64,000 nucleotides of DNA from Salticus scenicus (GCA_963930645.1 OZ005653.1:110203759-110267758), one strand, 5' to 3'; positions 1-12,407 are shown, counted from the stretch's first letter. The notes: generated by a model not told the origin, from the sequence alone. Program-made: numbers and translations.

Positions 1-3000
1 CGATATAATTATACTCCAAATTTACGGAACAAAAAACAAAAAATAAATTATAAAACAAAAAATAATTGTATGTAGCATCCGAAAATCCTCATACCAATTG
101 ACACGAAGATAGATAGATATATATGTTTTTTTTCTAATTTTAAAAGTATTAGGTAATTATACAGTCATTATTTAGCTTGATTTATGAATGTCGGGTACTA
201 AAATGGCACATTCATTCGGCAAGTACTGGAAAATAATTTTGAATTTTACGCATTACATTATACTGCAGCCTAAAAAACTATTTCTTTTCTCAACAGTTAT
301 TTTGAATATAATTATTTTGTGTAGGTTAAAAAACTTTATACCGTAATAGTGGTATTTTAATGAAGATGTGTACAAACTCTGAAGATAGAGTTTGACTTAA
401 TCTTGATTAATTTATCCATATTCTGAAAACACTATTCCAAACATTCTATTATATTTTTAAAATCTTCAAAGCAGTTAAGGAAGAGTATAATTTTGGATAT
501 AAACTGGATACGAGGCGGAAATTTTATTATCAATTGGTGTTATAGAAAAGAGTACAAACAATAAAAAATTTAGAGTTAAATTTTATTCACGATACTTGTT
601 AGGGAAAAAAATCCATACATATACAAACAAAAAGAAAGTGTGGTTCCTCGGAGGATAATGACATTCTATAACATGTACAGTTTTCTTGACAAAAAGCGGT
701 GTCGTGCATTTACGAGGCTCAGATTCAATGAGGCTGTTCAAGATGTATTGTGGTATTATCTTCTTTTTTAAAGAATAAGGCTTTTTAACTCATGAATTGT
801 TCTGGGAGTGATAAAAGATAACCATTCTTTCTATCTAGAAAGTTTCAAATATATATATATATATATATATATTTAATCCATGTCTGCGGAAAACGCTGGA
901 AAATCATTCGAATTTTTCCTTCGTTGAAAAGAAAATTGCCCAATAGCCGAGCACGATGTGACCTAGAGTTATCTTTCATGAGGCTGCGTTCGTCGCTAAT
1001 AACTCAGTAATAAGGTATAACTCAAGTATTTTTCAAAAATTCGTTTATATTCTTTTCTAATTCTATTATTCGTTACATTCTGAAATTTTATCCCAACAGG
1101 AAAGTAATATTTTTTCTTAAGTACAAAACTTTCGCCAGATATAAAAATCAGCCGCTTAATAAAATTACTTTGCCTCAGAGAGAATGTGATTTTAATAAGC
1201 GACGGGTACTGTATATATATATATATACACTTATGCACTACAATGAATTGTTTTTGCCCCGTATCTAAACCACAAATAACGCTCGAAGCTAACCGTTGAA
1301 GCCATGCTGCCGAGGAATCTTAATCACTATTACAAAACATTTAATTTTTGACAATTGTTTTTAACCCCCTCTAATATTTCATGTCGCCTTTCATTCCTTA
1401 GTTAAAAGGCACAACTTTTCGAATCATCGAGAAATTTTTCATACTTCCAAAATTGTAAGTGTTACAGTTTTAATCTTTTGCATCTTTTATTTTATTTTAT
1501 TTTATTTTTTTTTTTTAGGAATTTAGGAATTTTTTATTTTTTTATTTTATTTTAGGAATTGTCATTGTCTTTGTCTTAGTTATAGTGACTCGAATTTCGA
1601 GGACAGTCCATATTTTGAGATCATTTTTCTAAATTTTGAAAAAATTTAAAATGGAAATTATTTGTCATAATTATTACTGTTTGAGTCCTCATTCATTTAG
1701 CATAAAGTATACCTCTGTAATTGGGTAATTGTTACAGTCATTAATGCTAATTTATTATGAAGGGTCTCTAATTTGGTCACTATACTTTAGTACTCTGGGT
1801 ATAAATAAACAAGCAAACATTTTTCTTTTCTTTTTGTTTTAGAATATTTGTCAAAAAAAAAAAAATAAAAAATAAAAAAATAAATAAATAAATAAATAAG
1901 AAATTATCGGTAAGAACTTGAGTTTTAATATTATGTCTCAGTAAGAAATTATAATTATCCTTCTTTATACAGTGTTTATTAGTTTTCTTTTGTAACAATC
2001 TCAGACTTATTGATCTTCTTCTAAATCCCTGTCACATTGTTTTTCTAATAAAATATCTCATTAAATTCCTAGAACAACTAGATATTTCATCTTTTTTTGG
2101 TGTCAAATGAAACAAAAATATTTTTCTTAAGATATTTATCACTTGTGTAGTTTCGTATTGTTAAGGATTGTCTGATGCCTGTAATTGCTTAAACTGCAAA
2201 GAAATTCTTTTAGACAATAACAGTTTATATTATTTTTTGTATGAATACCGTATGTAGATGATCAAAGTGTGTCTTACTAGTAAAATACTAATAATAATAA
2301 TAATAATAACAGCAATGCATAGTAGCATATAAGTATATTATTAAAACATCTTTATTAACGTCTAAAAAGCTAAATAAATATAAATATAAATAAATAAAAT
2401 AAAAAATTGTATGTAGCCTAACAAATTCATGTTTCTTTTTATGCCTGCAAAAGAGTAATTTCTTCTTTAACACAAAAAACATAGAAGTAATGCATTTAAA
2501 GTTTTAGTTTTTTTATCACTATTATTTATTTATTTATTTATTTTTATTGATGATAAAGATAGTTGTTATTTAATATTTTCAGGAAAAAATTAAAAGGACT
2601 ATCTCAAAACTACATTTGCTACTAGAATACTGCATAAAAATTAAAAATTATTATTCCGGAACATGGTTTTACAATTCAAGAACGACCCATAAAAACGTAT
2701 TTAACTTATAAAAGAAAAGCATTAAACTTTCATCAAAGACAAAACTTCGCTTAAAGATGTATTATTAAGAGTATGCAAAATAAATGAAATGTTACTAAAT
2801 TTCATTTAGCTGCCTCTTATAAATATAACATGTGAGTTTGAAATGTTTTTCACGATATTTCAAAAATACCTATCATTTCACAGAAAGAAAATATTATTAC
2901 CTATTCTATTTAATAAATTATCATTTAACAAGATTTAATAAAGGCTTTTCTCTGTTATAATGAATACATATTTTATTACTATAATTTACAAATATGTACA

Positions 3001-3126
3001 TACCTATAATTTTCTATCTTTTTTGTTATATCTATGCTTATTTTTTTATGTCATATCTTAAGTAATATTTAAATAAAATAACATTAAAAATTAAATTTAT
3101 ATTTATTTATTTATTTATTGCATTAA

Positions 3127-3401
3127 CCTTTCTACTATCATGGGGTAAATTTTGACTCCAACGCTTATTTTGCGTACCTCTACACTAAGAGCGCTTGGTG
3201 TAGAAAAAAAGCAAATGGAAAAATAAAATAAAATGGCATTGCTTTTTTTTTTTTTGTTTTATCATAATCTGTACTATATTAAACAGTAAAATAAGTATAT
3301 ATATTAAAAAAATAAATAAATAAATAAATGTTTTCTTACTTTATCCCACTGAATACGAATGGAGTCAGAAATGATCCCAATAATATTTTAAAGGGGACGA
3401 G
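3127..3401. mobile_element. piggyBac-like MITE (TTAA flanks)
   Basis: A 275-bp segment flanked on both sides by TTAA (3123-3126 and 3402-3405). Its ends are imperfect inverted repeats that share a GGGWWMAWTTTTGACTCCA-like block: on the left around 3141-3160, and read on the other strand from the right end. Precise TTAA flanks and gene-free content fit a non-autonomous piggyBac-type element. The end repeats are diverged, so the family call is tentative. Confidence 0.4.
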
Positions 3402-3938
3402 TTAAATAATAATAATAATAAAAAAAAAATGGAAAACAAAATGTTTACTATGAATCACTTTAAAATACAATCGTATTAATTTCATTTATGTCTATTATTT
3501 GAAATTAACTTTAAAATACTGATAAAAAATTAAAGATTAACACTGGTATCTCATATCCCCAAGATTTTAAATATGCAGAATCTTAAAAAAAAAGAAAAGA
3601 AAAAATTCTACCAAATTAAAAAAATACAGCGTTTATTGTTTTCTTCTATGAAAAACGCAATCATTATTTATATTTCGTATTAGTTAAATTTACAATTGAC
3701 CGCATTTTGTTTTTGTAGATAAGTTGTAATTATGCTATAATATTCCGCTGCGTGATACTCATTAAGAAATCCAGTTCGAAAGCTATGCCTATAACCTAGG
3801 TCAAATAATATAATTAAAAATCTAGATACTGTACTATCCGCATATGCAGTTTTTATTAAACCAAATCTATTACAAGATGTAAAAAAATGGTTTTAAAAAA
3901 AGTCAGATAAAAACGAATATATATATATATATATATAT

Positions 3939-3980
<42 letters not shown>

Positions 3981-4567
3981 TATTGAAAGTTAAGAAATGC
4001 TTTTCTTTGGGTAGGGGATTAATTTTTGCCGTGATCTAAAAGTTATACGAGAAGATAATAACATGTTTATGGAACGAAAATAATAGCCTTCTGAACTTAC
4101 AGAAATTTACGGTTTAGAAAGTGATACTTGCGAATACTTCATTGCATTCGATTTGATGATACTGAATTACAAATTGCAGTGACACTAGAGGACTGATGGT
4201 AAACTGTCACTAATGGGATATACGTTTAATTCTTAATTTATAAATTAGTTTGCAAGATGCTTTTATCCCTTATTAAAATGTTACAATCGATGGCAAATTA
4301 GTAACGTAAAGGATATGTCCATTTCGTAAAATTATTTCCTCTAAACTAAAAATGTATGGGCATCATAATTTGGGCTGCGTAAAAATGTGCAGATTTTTCG
4401 TTTGTAATATGCAAGCTTTTCTAAGAGAAGGAAATATTATGACTAAAATATAATCAATAAATAAATAAAAGATTGGTTTTTATTATGATAAAAGGAAAAA
4501 AAAAAATAAAAGAAATATTGCAGATAGTTTTTTTTTTTTTTTTTTTTTTACAAGTTTAAATATTGAA

Positions 4568-4797
4568 AATGAATTAGAAAGAAAAAAAATGTAGATTTTG
4601 GAATTAACAAGAAATTATCGTTTTCATTATTACTAAGTGAATAGAAGCGAATTCAACGTTATTTGTATTTCAAGTATTAGAAAATGAATTAGAAAGAAAA
4701 AAATGTAGCTTTTGGAATTAATAAGAAATTATCGTTTTCATTATTACTAAGTGAATAGAAGCGAATTCAATGTTATTTGTATTTCAAGTATTAGCAA
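4568..4797. repeat. Tandem duplication, two ~115-bp units
   Basis: Two direct, nearly identical copies (about 4568-4681 and 4682-4797) starting at GAAAATGAATTAGAAAG and ending TTTCAAGTATTAG. They differ by a few substitutions and one poly(A) length change. No coding potential is seen. Confidence 0.8.
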
Positions 4798-4982
4798 AAT
4801 GTGTAGTTTATTGTTCAAAGAAATACAAAGATGATAATTTATTAAGTTGTATGCATTTTTCTCCACAAATTGAAATCTCTGAAGAATCATAAACAGTTAT
4901 TATTAGAGATTACAATAGTATTAAAACATGAGTCGAAAAAATGGATGAATTAATACATACCAGGAAGGGCCAGGATATGATT

Positions 4983-5023
<41 letters not shown>

Positions 5024-5183
5024 ATTATTATTTTGTATGAGTATGATTTGAATAGTTGTCATTTTGTTACATCTGAATACTATAAAGGAACAATATATAT
5101 ATAAATGTATATAATGATTTTTTTTTTTTTTTTTTCAGATTGATAATACTTTACAAAACTAAATAAAAATCTGGTGTATACAC

Positions 5184-5429
5184 AAAATTTAAAAATTAAA
5201 ACTTTTTCGCACACCATAAAAGTAAAAAAACAGAACAACCAGTTTCGAAAGGACGAAGCCATTTTTTCATCTGGTGCAAAAAAAAAAAAAAAAAAAAAAA
5301 ATCTTGCTTTCGTCTCCTAGGCAGGAGCACGTATTTTTTTGCACCTGATGAAGAAAGGCCTCGTCCATTCGACACCGGTTGTACTGCTTTTAATTTTATG
5401 GTGTGTGAAGGAGTTTTAATGTTTAAATT
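5184..5429. mobile_element. Foldback element FB-B with paired hammerhead-like motifs
   Basis: An inverted repeat with arms 5184-5277 and 5341-5429. The outer ends match as CACACCAT / ATGGTGTGTG, with flanking A/T-rich blocks also complementary. The spacer holds a 24-nt poly(A) and a small CTCCT/AGGAG hairpin. Each arm carries a hammerhead-like core (annotated separately), facing outward in opposite orientation. No ORF. The open frame that spans it is a by-product of the palindrome. Confidence 0.7.
5341..5385 (+). ncRNA. Degenerate hammerhead-like motif, right arm of FB-B
   Basis: Order seen: GCAC (stem I), CTGATGA at 5345-5351, then AAAGG ... CC(A)TT (stem II), CGACAC (GAAAC position, one base changed), CCGGTT (palindromic stem III), and GTAC (stem I partner). 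The left arm (minus strand, 5235-5277) instead has intact CGAAAC and CCTTT but CAGATGA for CTGATGA, so a consensus of both arms has every core element. Each copy alone is probably inactive. Confidence 0.45.
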
Positions 5430-5819
5430 AGGTAATACTTCAATCCAAACATTTTTTGAAACGTTTTTACCTCTAGTGTCACAGGAATTCAGAAGAACAA
5501 AAGGCAAAAAAATGTGAGAGGTGTCAATAATGCGTAAGAGTTTTATACAGAAAATATAATAATATTTGTGTAAAATGATCAAACTTTTTGTTTGTAAAAT
5601 TCACTAAGATATTTATACAATCTGTCAGAAATGTGTGTAATACATGTTTTATTATTATTCCAGGCACAAAATTTGTCACAAAATTTTAAATACAAAATGC
5701 CAATAAATTTTTGAAAAGTGTAATTTACTGAGCTATTTTCCAGTTTATTTAATGACAAAAAAAAAAAAAAAAAGTATCCTCTCCATAATTATAATTCTCC
5801 ACCATATTATAGGTATAGG

Positions 5820-6459
5820 GAACTCAGGTAATCGTGAAAATTTTCGACCTCGTTTTTTTGACATTTTTACACGTTTTGAGGTTTGAGGAACCCGAAAATA
5901 TCGAAATGGGTATAGTGTCCGTCTGTAGGGTGTCTGTCAGTTTGTCAGTGTGTTAGTCCGTTAGTTTGTTAGTCAGTTAGTTCGTTAGTGTGTTAGTTTG
6001 TTAGACTGTGTACACGATATCTCACGAACAAATGATAGAAGAGAGATCGAATCAGTTTTTAAATTTTATTTATGACTCTTCAAGAACCGTGTTCATTTTC
6101 AATATTCTAATTGAAAAAAAAAAAAAAAAAAAAAACTTCCGAAGTTATTTGAAATTTACGATTTTCTTAACATGAGAGAATAGGGCAAAATTTCACTTAA
6201 ACGTGCACGAAAAGGAATATTTTTATCGTAAAGATGTAAGAACAGTTTTTAAATATTAGCTTTAATTTCGGGATAGACATCATTAACTATAAGCATACTA
6301 TTTTAAAAGTTTCGCAAGCTATTCAAAATTCATGAATTTCTTTACATGGCAGAAATGGCAAAATTTCGCATGAACGTAAATTTTGAGGAATATTTGCATC
6401 ATAAAGATGTCAAAACACTTTTAAAATATCATTTATAATCTGGCATGAACATCCATGAC

Positions 6460-6498
<39 letters not shown>

Positions 6499-6780
6499 CG
6501 TAAATTATTTGAAATTCACTATTTACTTGACATGGCAGAATAGGGCAAAATTGAGCATAAACGTCCATTTTGAGGATCGTAAATATATCAGACATATTCA
6601 AAATAATAGTTAAGATTGCTGTTTGAACAACAATGACTATAAATATTCTAATAGGAAAATTTCGTAAGTTATTCGAAATTTAAGATTTTATCAACATACC
6701 AAAATTGGGCGATATTCCTTATAAATATGCATTTTGGGGACTGTTGCATTGTGAATATTAGCATGAAAACCAAACTAAGA
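5820..6780. repeat. Degenerate tandem array, ~175-bp period, about four units
   Basis: It starts with a low-complexity GTCTGT/GTTAGTTT run (5925-6005). Units follow in which GGGCAAAATT-type landmarks recur at about 6183, 6355, 6541 and 6706, each preceded by a TTCGNAARYTATTNGAAATT block. A poly(A) at 6114-6135 and a poly(T) at 6462-6493 interrupt it. No coding potential. Confidence 0.75.
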
Positions 6781-6847
6781 AATTGACCCCAATAAAATAA
6801 ATTTCTAGACCAGAGTAAGATAAATATATCGAACTGAATATTGGGTA

Positions 6848-7724
6848 ATAATAACAGGAGACTTGGCGTTGGAATATTAAAACCCGAATAAACTACTACG
6901 TCAGAAACGCCAAAGAAAAATATTGGAAATGCATACGGCTGTTTCGATAGCCTACAGCGTACCGTTTTCAGTGCAAAAAGGATTCTGAATCAGGAGAAGT
7001 GCTCGTATAAGTAGGAGAGGGGCCGGATTTAGTTCAACCAATAGGATTACGGGAAAGGTGGAGAGAGTGGCCAATAGGAATTTAGGAAAGTTAGCTGTGT
7101 AAACAGTAGAAAAAATTAAGAAAATGTGGACTGAATATAAAATTTCCAGCAGTCAGACAAATAGGGAATAGCGAAATCACAATTTACAATGTTTTTAACA
7201 TTTTTATAAATATGAAAAGCTTCAAAGAAATCGGGTTCATGAATGGATTTAGGTCTGCAAATTATTTTACCTGAATTAAATTTAAAATTATGATTTTCCT
7301 CCCAGCAATGTCATAATTTTAAATTTAATTCAGGTAAAATAATTTGCAGACCTAAATCCATTCATGAACTCGATTTCTTTGAAGCTTTTCATATTTATAA
7401 AAAAATTAAAAACCTTGTAAATTGTGATTCCGCTATTCCCTATTTGTCTGATTGTTGGAAATTTTATATTCAGTCCACATTTTCTTAATTTTTTCTACTG
7501 TTTACACAGCTAACTTTCCTAAATTCCTATTGGCCACTCTCTCCACCTTTCCCGTAAACCTATTGGTTGAACTAAATCCGGCCCCTCTCCTACATATACG
7601 AGTACTTCTGCTGATTCAGAATCCTTTTTGCACTGAAGACGGTACGCTGTAGGCTACCGAAACAGCCGTATACATTTCCAATATTTTTCTTTGGCGTTTC
7701 TGACGTAGTAGTTTATTCGGGTTT
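6848..7724. mobile_element. Foldback element FB-A, long copy (877 bp)
   Basis: An almost perfect palindrome. The arm from 6878 to about 7297 is repeated inverted from about 7311 to 7724, with a spacer of only about 17 bp. The tip is AAACCCGAATAAACTACTAC. An extra 30-bp left end (TAATAACAGGAGACTTGGCG...) lies outside the palindrome and is shared with the second copy. It is flanked by near-identical 12-bp direct repeats, GAATATTGGGTA (6836-6847) and GAATAGTGGGTA (7725-7736). Such a long duplication fits target-primed retroposition better than most cut-and-paste transposons. Both arms carry a hammerhead-like motif. No ORF. Confidence 0.85.
7625..7675 (+). ncRNA. Hammerhead-ribozyme-like motif, right arm of FB-A long copy
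   Basis: Seen: TTGCA (stem I side), CTGAAGA at 7633-7639, one extra C, then GGTA/TACC stem II (7641-7644 with 7655-7658) closed by a 10-nt loop. GAAAC follows at 7659-7663, then AGCCGTA and TACAT. The catalytic core CUGANGA...GAAA is intact. Stem III (ACAG/CCGT) and stem I (TGCA/TACA) carry mismatches relative to copy 2. The left arm (minus strand, 6930-6978) has CTGAAAA, so its core is broken, but its stem I partner TGCAT is intact. Confidence 0.55.
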
Positions 7725-8419
7725 GAATAGTGGGTAGCCTATTAGGCGGGGATTTCGTTCTATTACTGTGTCAAGCATTTGATTAAATTCATTTCTCTTA
7801 ACATAAATATAATATGCCCTGCACTAGAAATTTATGAGAACATACATGTGGTGGGGAACTGACTAGGGTCCACCTATACCAACAAGTTTTAAATATTATT
7901 TCATGTAAATGAAGTCCCATATAGATGCAACAGAAATGGTTTTCATATAATATATTTTATATTTATATTTTCGAACATAATATTATAAGCAGAAGTGAAA
8001 AATATAATATTGTATTATAAAATGCTTTTAAACTTGAAAGTTTGTTTTTTATTTTGTGTGTCTGGTAAACACTTAAAATGCATAGTTGTATCATTTATTC
8101 ATTGCTGATTGATCTAACTAAGAATCTAAAGAATTTTTCAGCATGGGTACACAAAATATATGTTAAAAGCACTGGGATCAATTTTGACCTTATTGGTATT
8201 CAGTTTAGCAAAACAACTCTGGTAGCAAGAGGGTTAAGGAATGCGCATGCAAATATGTATAATAATTTATAAAATTTGCGAATTGTATTTAATACATTTT
8301 CTTAGACTGATATCAAGATTTAGATAACATCATGGAAAATCTGCAATTTCATGCTAGTCGTTTTACTCTACGAACATACTATGTAAGAAAAGTATTGTAA
8401 TCATGACAAAAAATCGGCA

Positions 8420-8809
8420 TTGTGATTTTGGTGTATCTATATGATTTGAGGTTCCTTGAGTTCAATTCTGCTATTTTTACGGTGATGATGCATGAATGTG
8501 TGGGTTTTACATATGTGTATATGTGTATGTGTGTGAGTGAACATGATAGCGACTACACGCCTTATTCGAATGAGCTGAAAATTGGTATCTATATTGTATG
8601 TTACCGTAGCAAGAGCGCCACTGATTCTCGTGAATCTAGCTTATATAGTTTTTTAATAGGGACATACTTTTTTTTACTGCTATAGTCTATGGGCTCAAGT
8701 TATTTGAAGCGCGAAAATGTCTAAATGCCTTATTCAAATAAATTGAAAATGTATACATAAGTCACCGTCACACAACACAAACTGTATATATTTTGGTGAA
8801 TCTAGCATA

Positions 8810-8855
<46 letters not shown>

Positions 8856-9610
8856 CAGGGATACAACAAAAAATGTTCTATCATTATGTCCTAAAGGCTG
8901 AAATTAGTTAAATTGCGATGGCATATAAATGCCTTACACGATTAAGCTAAAAATATATATTCATGTTATAGGTCTCCATAGAACAAGCTTTATAGATTTC
9001 GGTAACTCTGGCAATTATAGATTTTTACAGGGACACAAAGAAATATTTTTATCATAATGGCCAATGGGCTCAAATTATTTTATGTGCGGTAGCATCTGAA
9101 CGACATTTTAAAATGAACTGAAAATTTATATACATGTTATAAGTCACGAACTATATGTCACGCTATAGACCTATGAACTGTATGAGTTTTAGAGTACCTA
9201 GCAGTTATAGTTTTTTTTTACACGAACACAATGAAAAATTCTTAATCATTACGGCCCATGGGCAGGATCTAAATACCTTACGCGATTGAGCTGGAAACTC
9301 ATTTGCATGTTATATATCACTATCGTACGAATTTTATAGATTTTTACTCCAGCATTTATATATTTTTATAGGGACAGAATTAAAAGTTCTTCATATTTAT
9401 GTCTTATGGGCTCAAATTCTTCAAAGTATGATAGAATTAAATGGCTTATCGGATTGAGCTGATAATCATATACATGTGCAGTGTCGCAAAATCTGTATGC
9501 ATTTTGGTGAATGTAGCTCTCATAATTTTTTCCAGGGATATCTAAATATTCTTAACCATTATGATTTATGGGCTGAAACTATTTGAAGCATAATAGTATT
9601 AAATTAAACA
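8420..9610. repeat. Degenerate tandem array, ~170-bp period, about six units
   Basis: Landmark AGGGACAC/AGGGATAY recurs at about 8656, 8857, 9030, 9222 (as ACGAACAC), 9369 and 9534. Each is followed by a TTCTTNATCATTANGGCCNATGGGCTCAAATT block and a CTTANNCGATTGAGCTGAAAAT block. A TGTATRTGTG run precedes it (8505-8545). Related units recur at 43230-43620, so this is a dispersed repeat family. No coding potential. Confidence 0.75.
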
Positions 9611-9859
9611 ACATACTATATAGAGAAAAATACTGAAACAACGTATTTAATTTTCCCTTTTGTTTATTTAACGAATTCACTTAATTCACATTTTCTATAC
9701 AACCATTAATTACTTAATGTTCAAAAATCGAGTGGAGTCACTCCAGATTTTTTTTTTTTCATTTTTTGAAAATATAATGACAATTCATTTCATATTATAT
9801 ACCTAATTTTTTAAGAAACTTATCTCTCAATGTATTTTTCTATGGTTATATACCAAAAG

Positions 9860-9890
<31 letters not shown>

Positions 9891-9949
9891 TACGTTTTAC
9901 AAATTTCTATTAGAAACTAAATTAATTTAAAAACTCTTTGTATACTCAC

Positions 9950-10237
9950 CAGCTGGTATGATTCTTACAACACAGGGGTCCTTCTGCTCTCCAACAGAGT
10001 TAATTCCCCAACATAAAATAGCACCAAATTCTAACATTGTCCTAGGTGTAAAAGTGAGAATACTTTTAGCTCCGTCAGATGTGAAATTATGCAACTCCAT
10101 GTTTTCAACAGTGTTATTGAGAGCCCATCTAAAGGTAACATCCGACGGATCAGATTCTACTTCACATGTGATATTTACAGTTTCCGTTCTTGCTACGCCG
10201 TATAGGTTCTTCTGACTTGGTCTACACGTCGGCGCAT
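9950..10237 (-). CDS. Sidestep-family receptor, exon for Ig domain 5
   Basis: The fifth and last Ig domain, 288 bp. It starts at the hinge RYAPTCRPSQKNLYGVARTE and carries VNITCEVES and AILCWGINSVGEQKDPC. The xAPxC.P...YGVAR hinge, FRWALNNT and the final CWxxNxVGxQxxPCVxxIxPAG are the most diagnostic Sidestep stretches, giving an extra cysteine pair beyond the canonical two. Sequons are NIT, NNT and NFT. The acceptor is TTGTAG and the donor GTGAGT at 9949-9944. It ends in phase 1, so at least one more coding exon (FN3, then TM and cytoplasmic tail by family knowledge) must follow. None is recognisable in 9949-1. Confidence 0.94.
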
Positions 10238-10316
10238 CTACAATATAAATAAATATATTTAACAAATTACTAAAATATATCCTTTTGTGAAATAAAATTT
10301 TTTTGCCATTATTTTG

Positions 10317-10368
<52 letters not shown>

Positions 10369-10399
10369 AATTATGAAATATTTTGTAAGTAACCCTTAA

Positions 10400-10699
10400 T
10401 ACTAAACCAACCACGACGGGTCAAATGACCCATTTTAAATTTTCTGTCAGAATTTTTTGCAAATAACATTATCACACCGTTCATGTTCCATGTACCATGT
10501 ACCAAATTGTGCTAAATAAAATATTTTGGCTATGCATAGTAATATATAAATCATTTTAACCACTTCACCGGTCACAGTAGTATGTGGAAGGCTACGTTTC
10601 CCCAAGTTATCTCGGGATGGCCGTTGAAGTGGTTAAAGACAGGTCACTTGACCCGCTGTAGTAGAAATAGGTATACGTGAAGTATTGATAGGTTTAGTG
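10400..10699. mobile_element. TTAA-flanked MITE with a second MITE nested in it
   Basis: Flanked by TTAA at 10396-10399 and 10700-10703. Terminal inverted repeats are TACTAAACC / GGTTTAGTG, and a subterminal GGGTCAAATGACC is matched by GGTCACTTGACCC near the right end. It contains no ORF. The TTAA target and C/G-poor interior fit a piggyBac-type non-autonomous element. Confidence 0.6.
10560..10632. mobile_element. 73-bp micro-MITE nested in the TTAA element
   Basis: Inverted ends CCACTTCACCGG and CCGTTGAAGTGG, flanked on both sides by TTAA (10556-10559, 10633-10636). It sits inside the 300-bp TTAA-flanked element, so it inserted later. It is very short but precisely bounded. Confidence 0.65.
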
Positions 10700-11638
10700 T
10701 TAAAGTGAGTGATTTCTTCAACATTGAAGACTAATTTAGTCATATTTGCGTTGAGATTGAGTGTGTTTTTACGTTGCCAAAGAACAAGAGAGAGTAGAAA
10801 TGACAATAGCCCGCTGTTCAGCACTAGAGATGCTCTGAAGGAATGTCATCAAGATTTTAACACAACGGGGCAGAATGGCTATCGGTATAAACCCCACATG
10901 TATTGTTTTACGTAATATATTCAGGATTAGAATGCAGAGTATTTCAGATTTCAGCAAGTATTAAATTTGAGATTTAAGCAAGATAGGTATAATTGCATAG
11001 ATATCAAATTGAAAAAAATCAACGCATCTAAAGTGAAGTGTGTTTGGTGCCATTCAAATAAACCACTCTTGACATTTTGCGAAATTAGGAGGAAGCTACC
11101 CTTAAGAATAGTTTTAATATGATTGGTTGAAAATAGGTTGAGACAACTCCCTCTTTAGGAATGTTTTCCGTCAACTCCAACCTAATGATTGAGAGAAATT
11201 CGTTATTTATCGAAAATACTTTTTTCTGTTTAGTTCTTAATAGTAACAAAAAATCTGGAGGCGTTCAGAAGATACAGCCAGTCCAATCCTAGCCATGGAC
11301 CGTTATAACTTTCGCCAACATATAATAAAATTTTAGGGTGACATCACACACGATTGCCTGTCACTCCTGGGATAATATGAAAGAAATATCTAATCACTGT
11401 AGCTTAAGAAACAGCTTTGTACTTTTGAGCATTTTGAGCATTTTAGAAACTTCTAAACGAATTCTTTGATCTTTTCTTTTCACTGCAATCAGCAGAAAAA
11501 TTATTGAAGACTAGCAATAATGCCTACTTAAGAGGTCGGCACCTAGTACTGTTTTTTAAGTAAATCTTTGTCGAGTCATGATCTTTGTCTTATGCTGTTT
11601 ATAAAAAAGATAGTTGATGATAAAAGTTTGCGATCAAA

Positions 11639-11677
<39 letters not shown>

Positions 11678-11935
11678 TGAAAAATGTGGGTGTGGTGTCA
11701 ATAATTTTGCCGACGAGTATAACGAATCCGATCTCCCAGATTAGAACAGGATTCTTAAGCTAATTAGCAGCAAACATTGGTATAAACCGACCGTTTTATA
11801 TCTACCACCCACTACACCTGTTAGTAGCATAATTTTCAAACAATCCACCGGTTCCAGAAAAATGGCGATTTATAAAGTAGGGAAATAAATTTATTTTAAA
11901 AAATTACAAAACAACGTCATACTGAGTTAAAGCCT

Positions 11936-12272
11936 GCCTGAACAGGGGACATTCCCCGCTCATCGCTCTGTGAGCGATGTTGAGCGCTTCAGTATCTCGG
12001 GAAACAAGCGTCCGAGACAGAGGCAACTGCTCCGAACGTTTACCGAGAATTCAACAAGAGTTTACAAAATTCGCCAGGCATTGAGCCTCAACCGACAGAG
12101 AGCGATAATTTATTTATAGCAGGTGTGCCGGAATTAAACCCCACACGACAGAGGGCACACAGAGGAATATAAAGCTTTGTTAAGTCTTTGCATTGAGAAG
12201 TTTAGTCTATGTTGTCATTAGCTGAGTTGATAATTGAGTATTACAGTTCATTCGTTTTAGTCCTTGAGTTGG
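11936..12272 (-). mobile_element. 5'-truncated non-LTR retrotransposon, 3' end only
   Basis: A minus-strand copy of the last ~337 bp of the LINE also present at 39195-39995. It shares the CGGTTGAGGCTCAATGCC..., TCGGAGCAGTT and GCGATGAGCGGGGA blocks and ends ...CTGTTCAG. It is flanked by an imperfect 12-bp target duplication (GAGTTAAAGCCT at 11924-11935, AAGTTAACGCCT at 12273-12284). No coding capacity remains. Confidence 0.75.
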
Positions 12273-12407
12273 TAAGTTAACGCCTATAGCAATAAAGCAT
12301 TTTTCCATTTTAGTGTTTTTTAAATAGACAAATAAAAGTAAAAGCTTCAGTATCAGACAAAATTCCTACCGCCCACCAAATACTAATATATATATATATA
12401 TATATAA

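Larger units (their letters stand above)
1..9949 (-). other. Downstream intron of the receptor gene (incomplete)
   Basis: After the Ig5 donor I see no further coding exon on the minus strand. Positions 1-3120 hold only AT-rich sequence with short TA, TAAA and poly-A/T runs. Positions 3430-4540 are likewise plain, with a poly(T) tract of about 38 nt near 3940. The rest is repeats listed separately (MITE, tandem duplication, foldbacks, two tandem arrays). Confidence 0.6.

Noticed and set aside
5196..5582. 128-codon frame on the minus strand
   Set aside because: It spans the FB-B palindrome and a poly(A) that gives a poly-Phe run; an artefact of the inverted repeat.
6861..6910. Second hairpin TTGGCGTT/AACGCCAA at the FB-A left end as another hammerhead stem III
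   Set aside because: GAAACGCC is present, but no CUGANGA or stem II lies at a usable position between the arms.
1..9949. FN3, transmembrane or cytoplasmic exon of the receptor
   Set aside because: I looked on the minus strand for the Cys-containing hinge after Ig5, an FN3 Trp/Tyr pattern and a hydrophobic helix with splice sites; nothing convincing was found.
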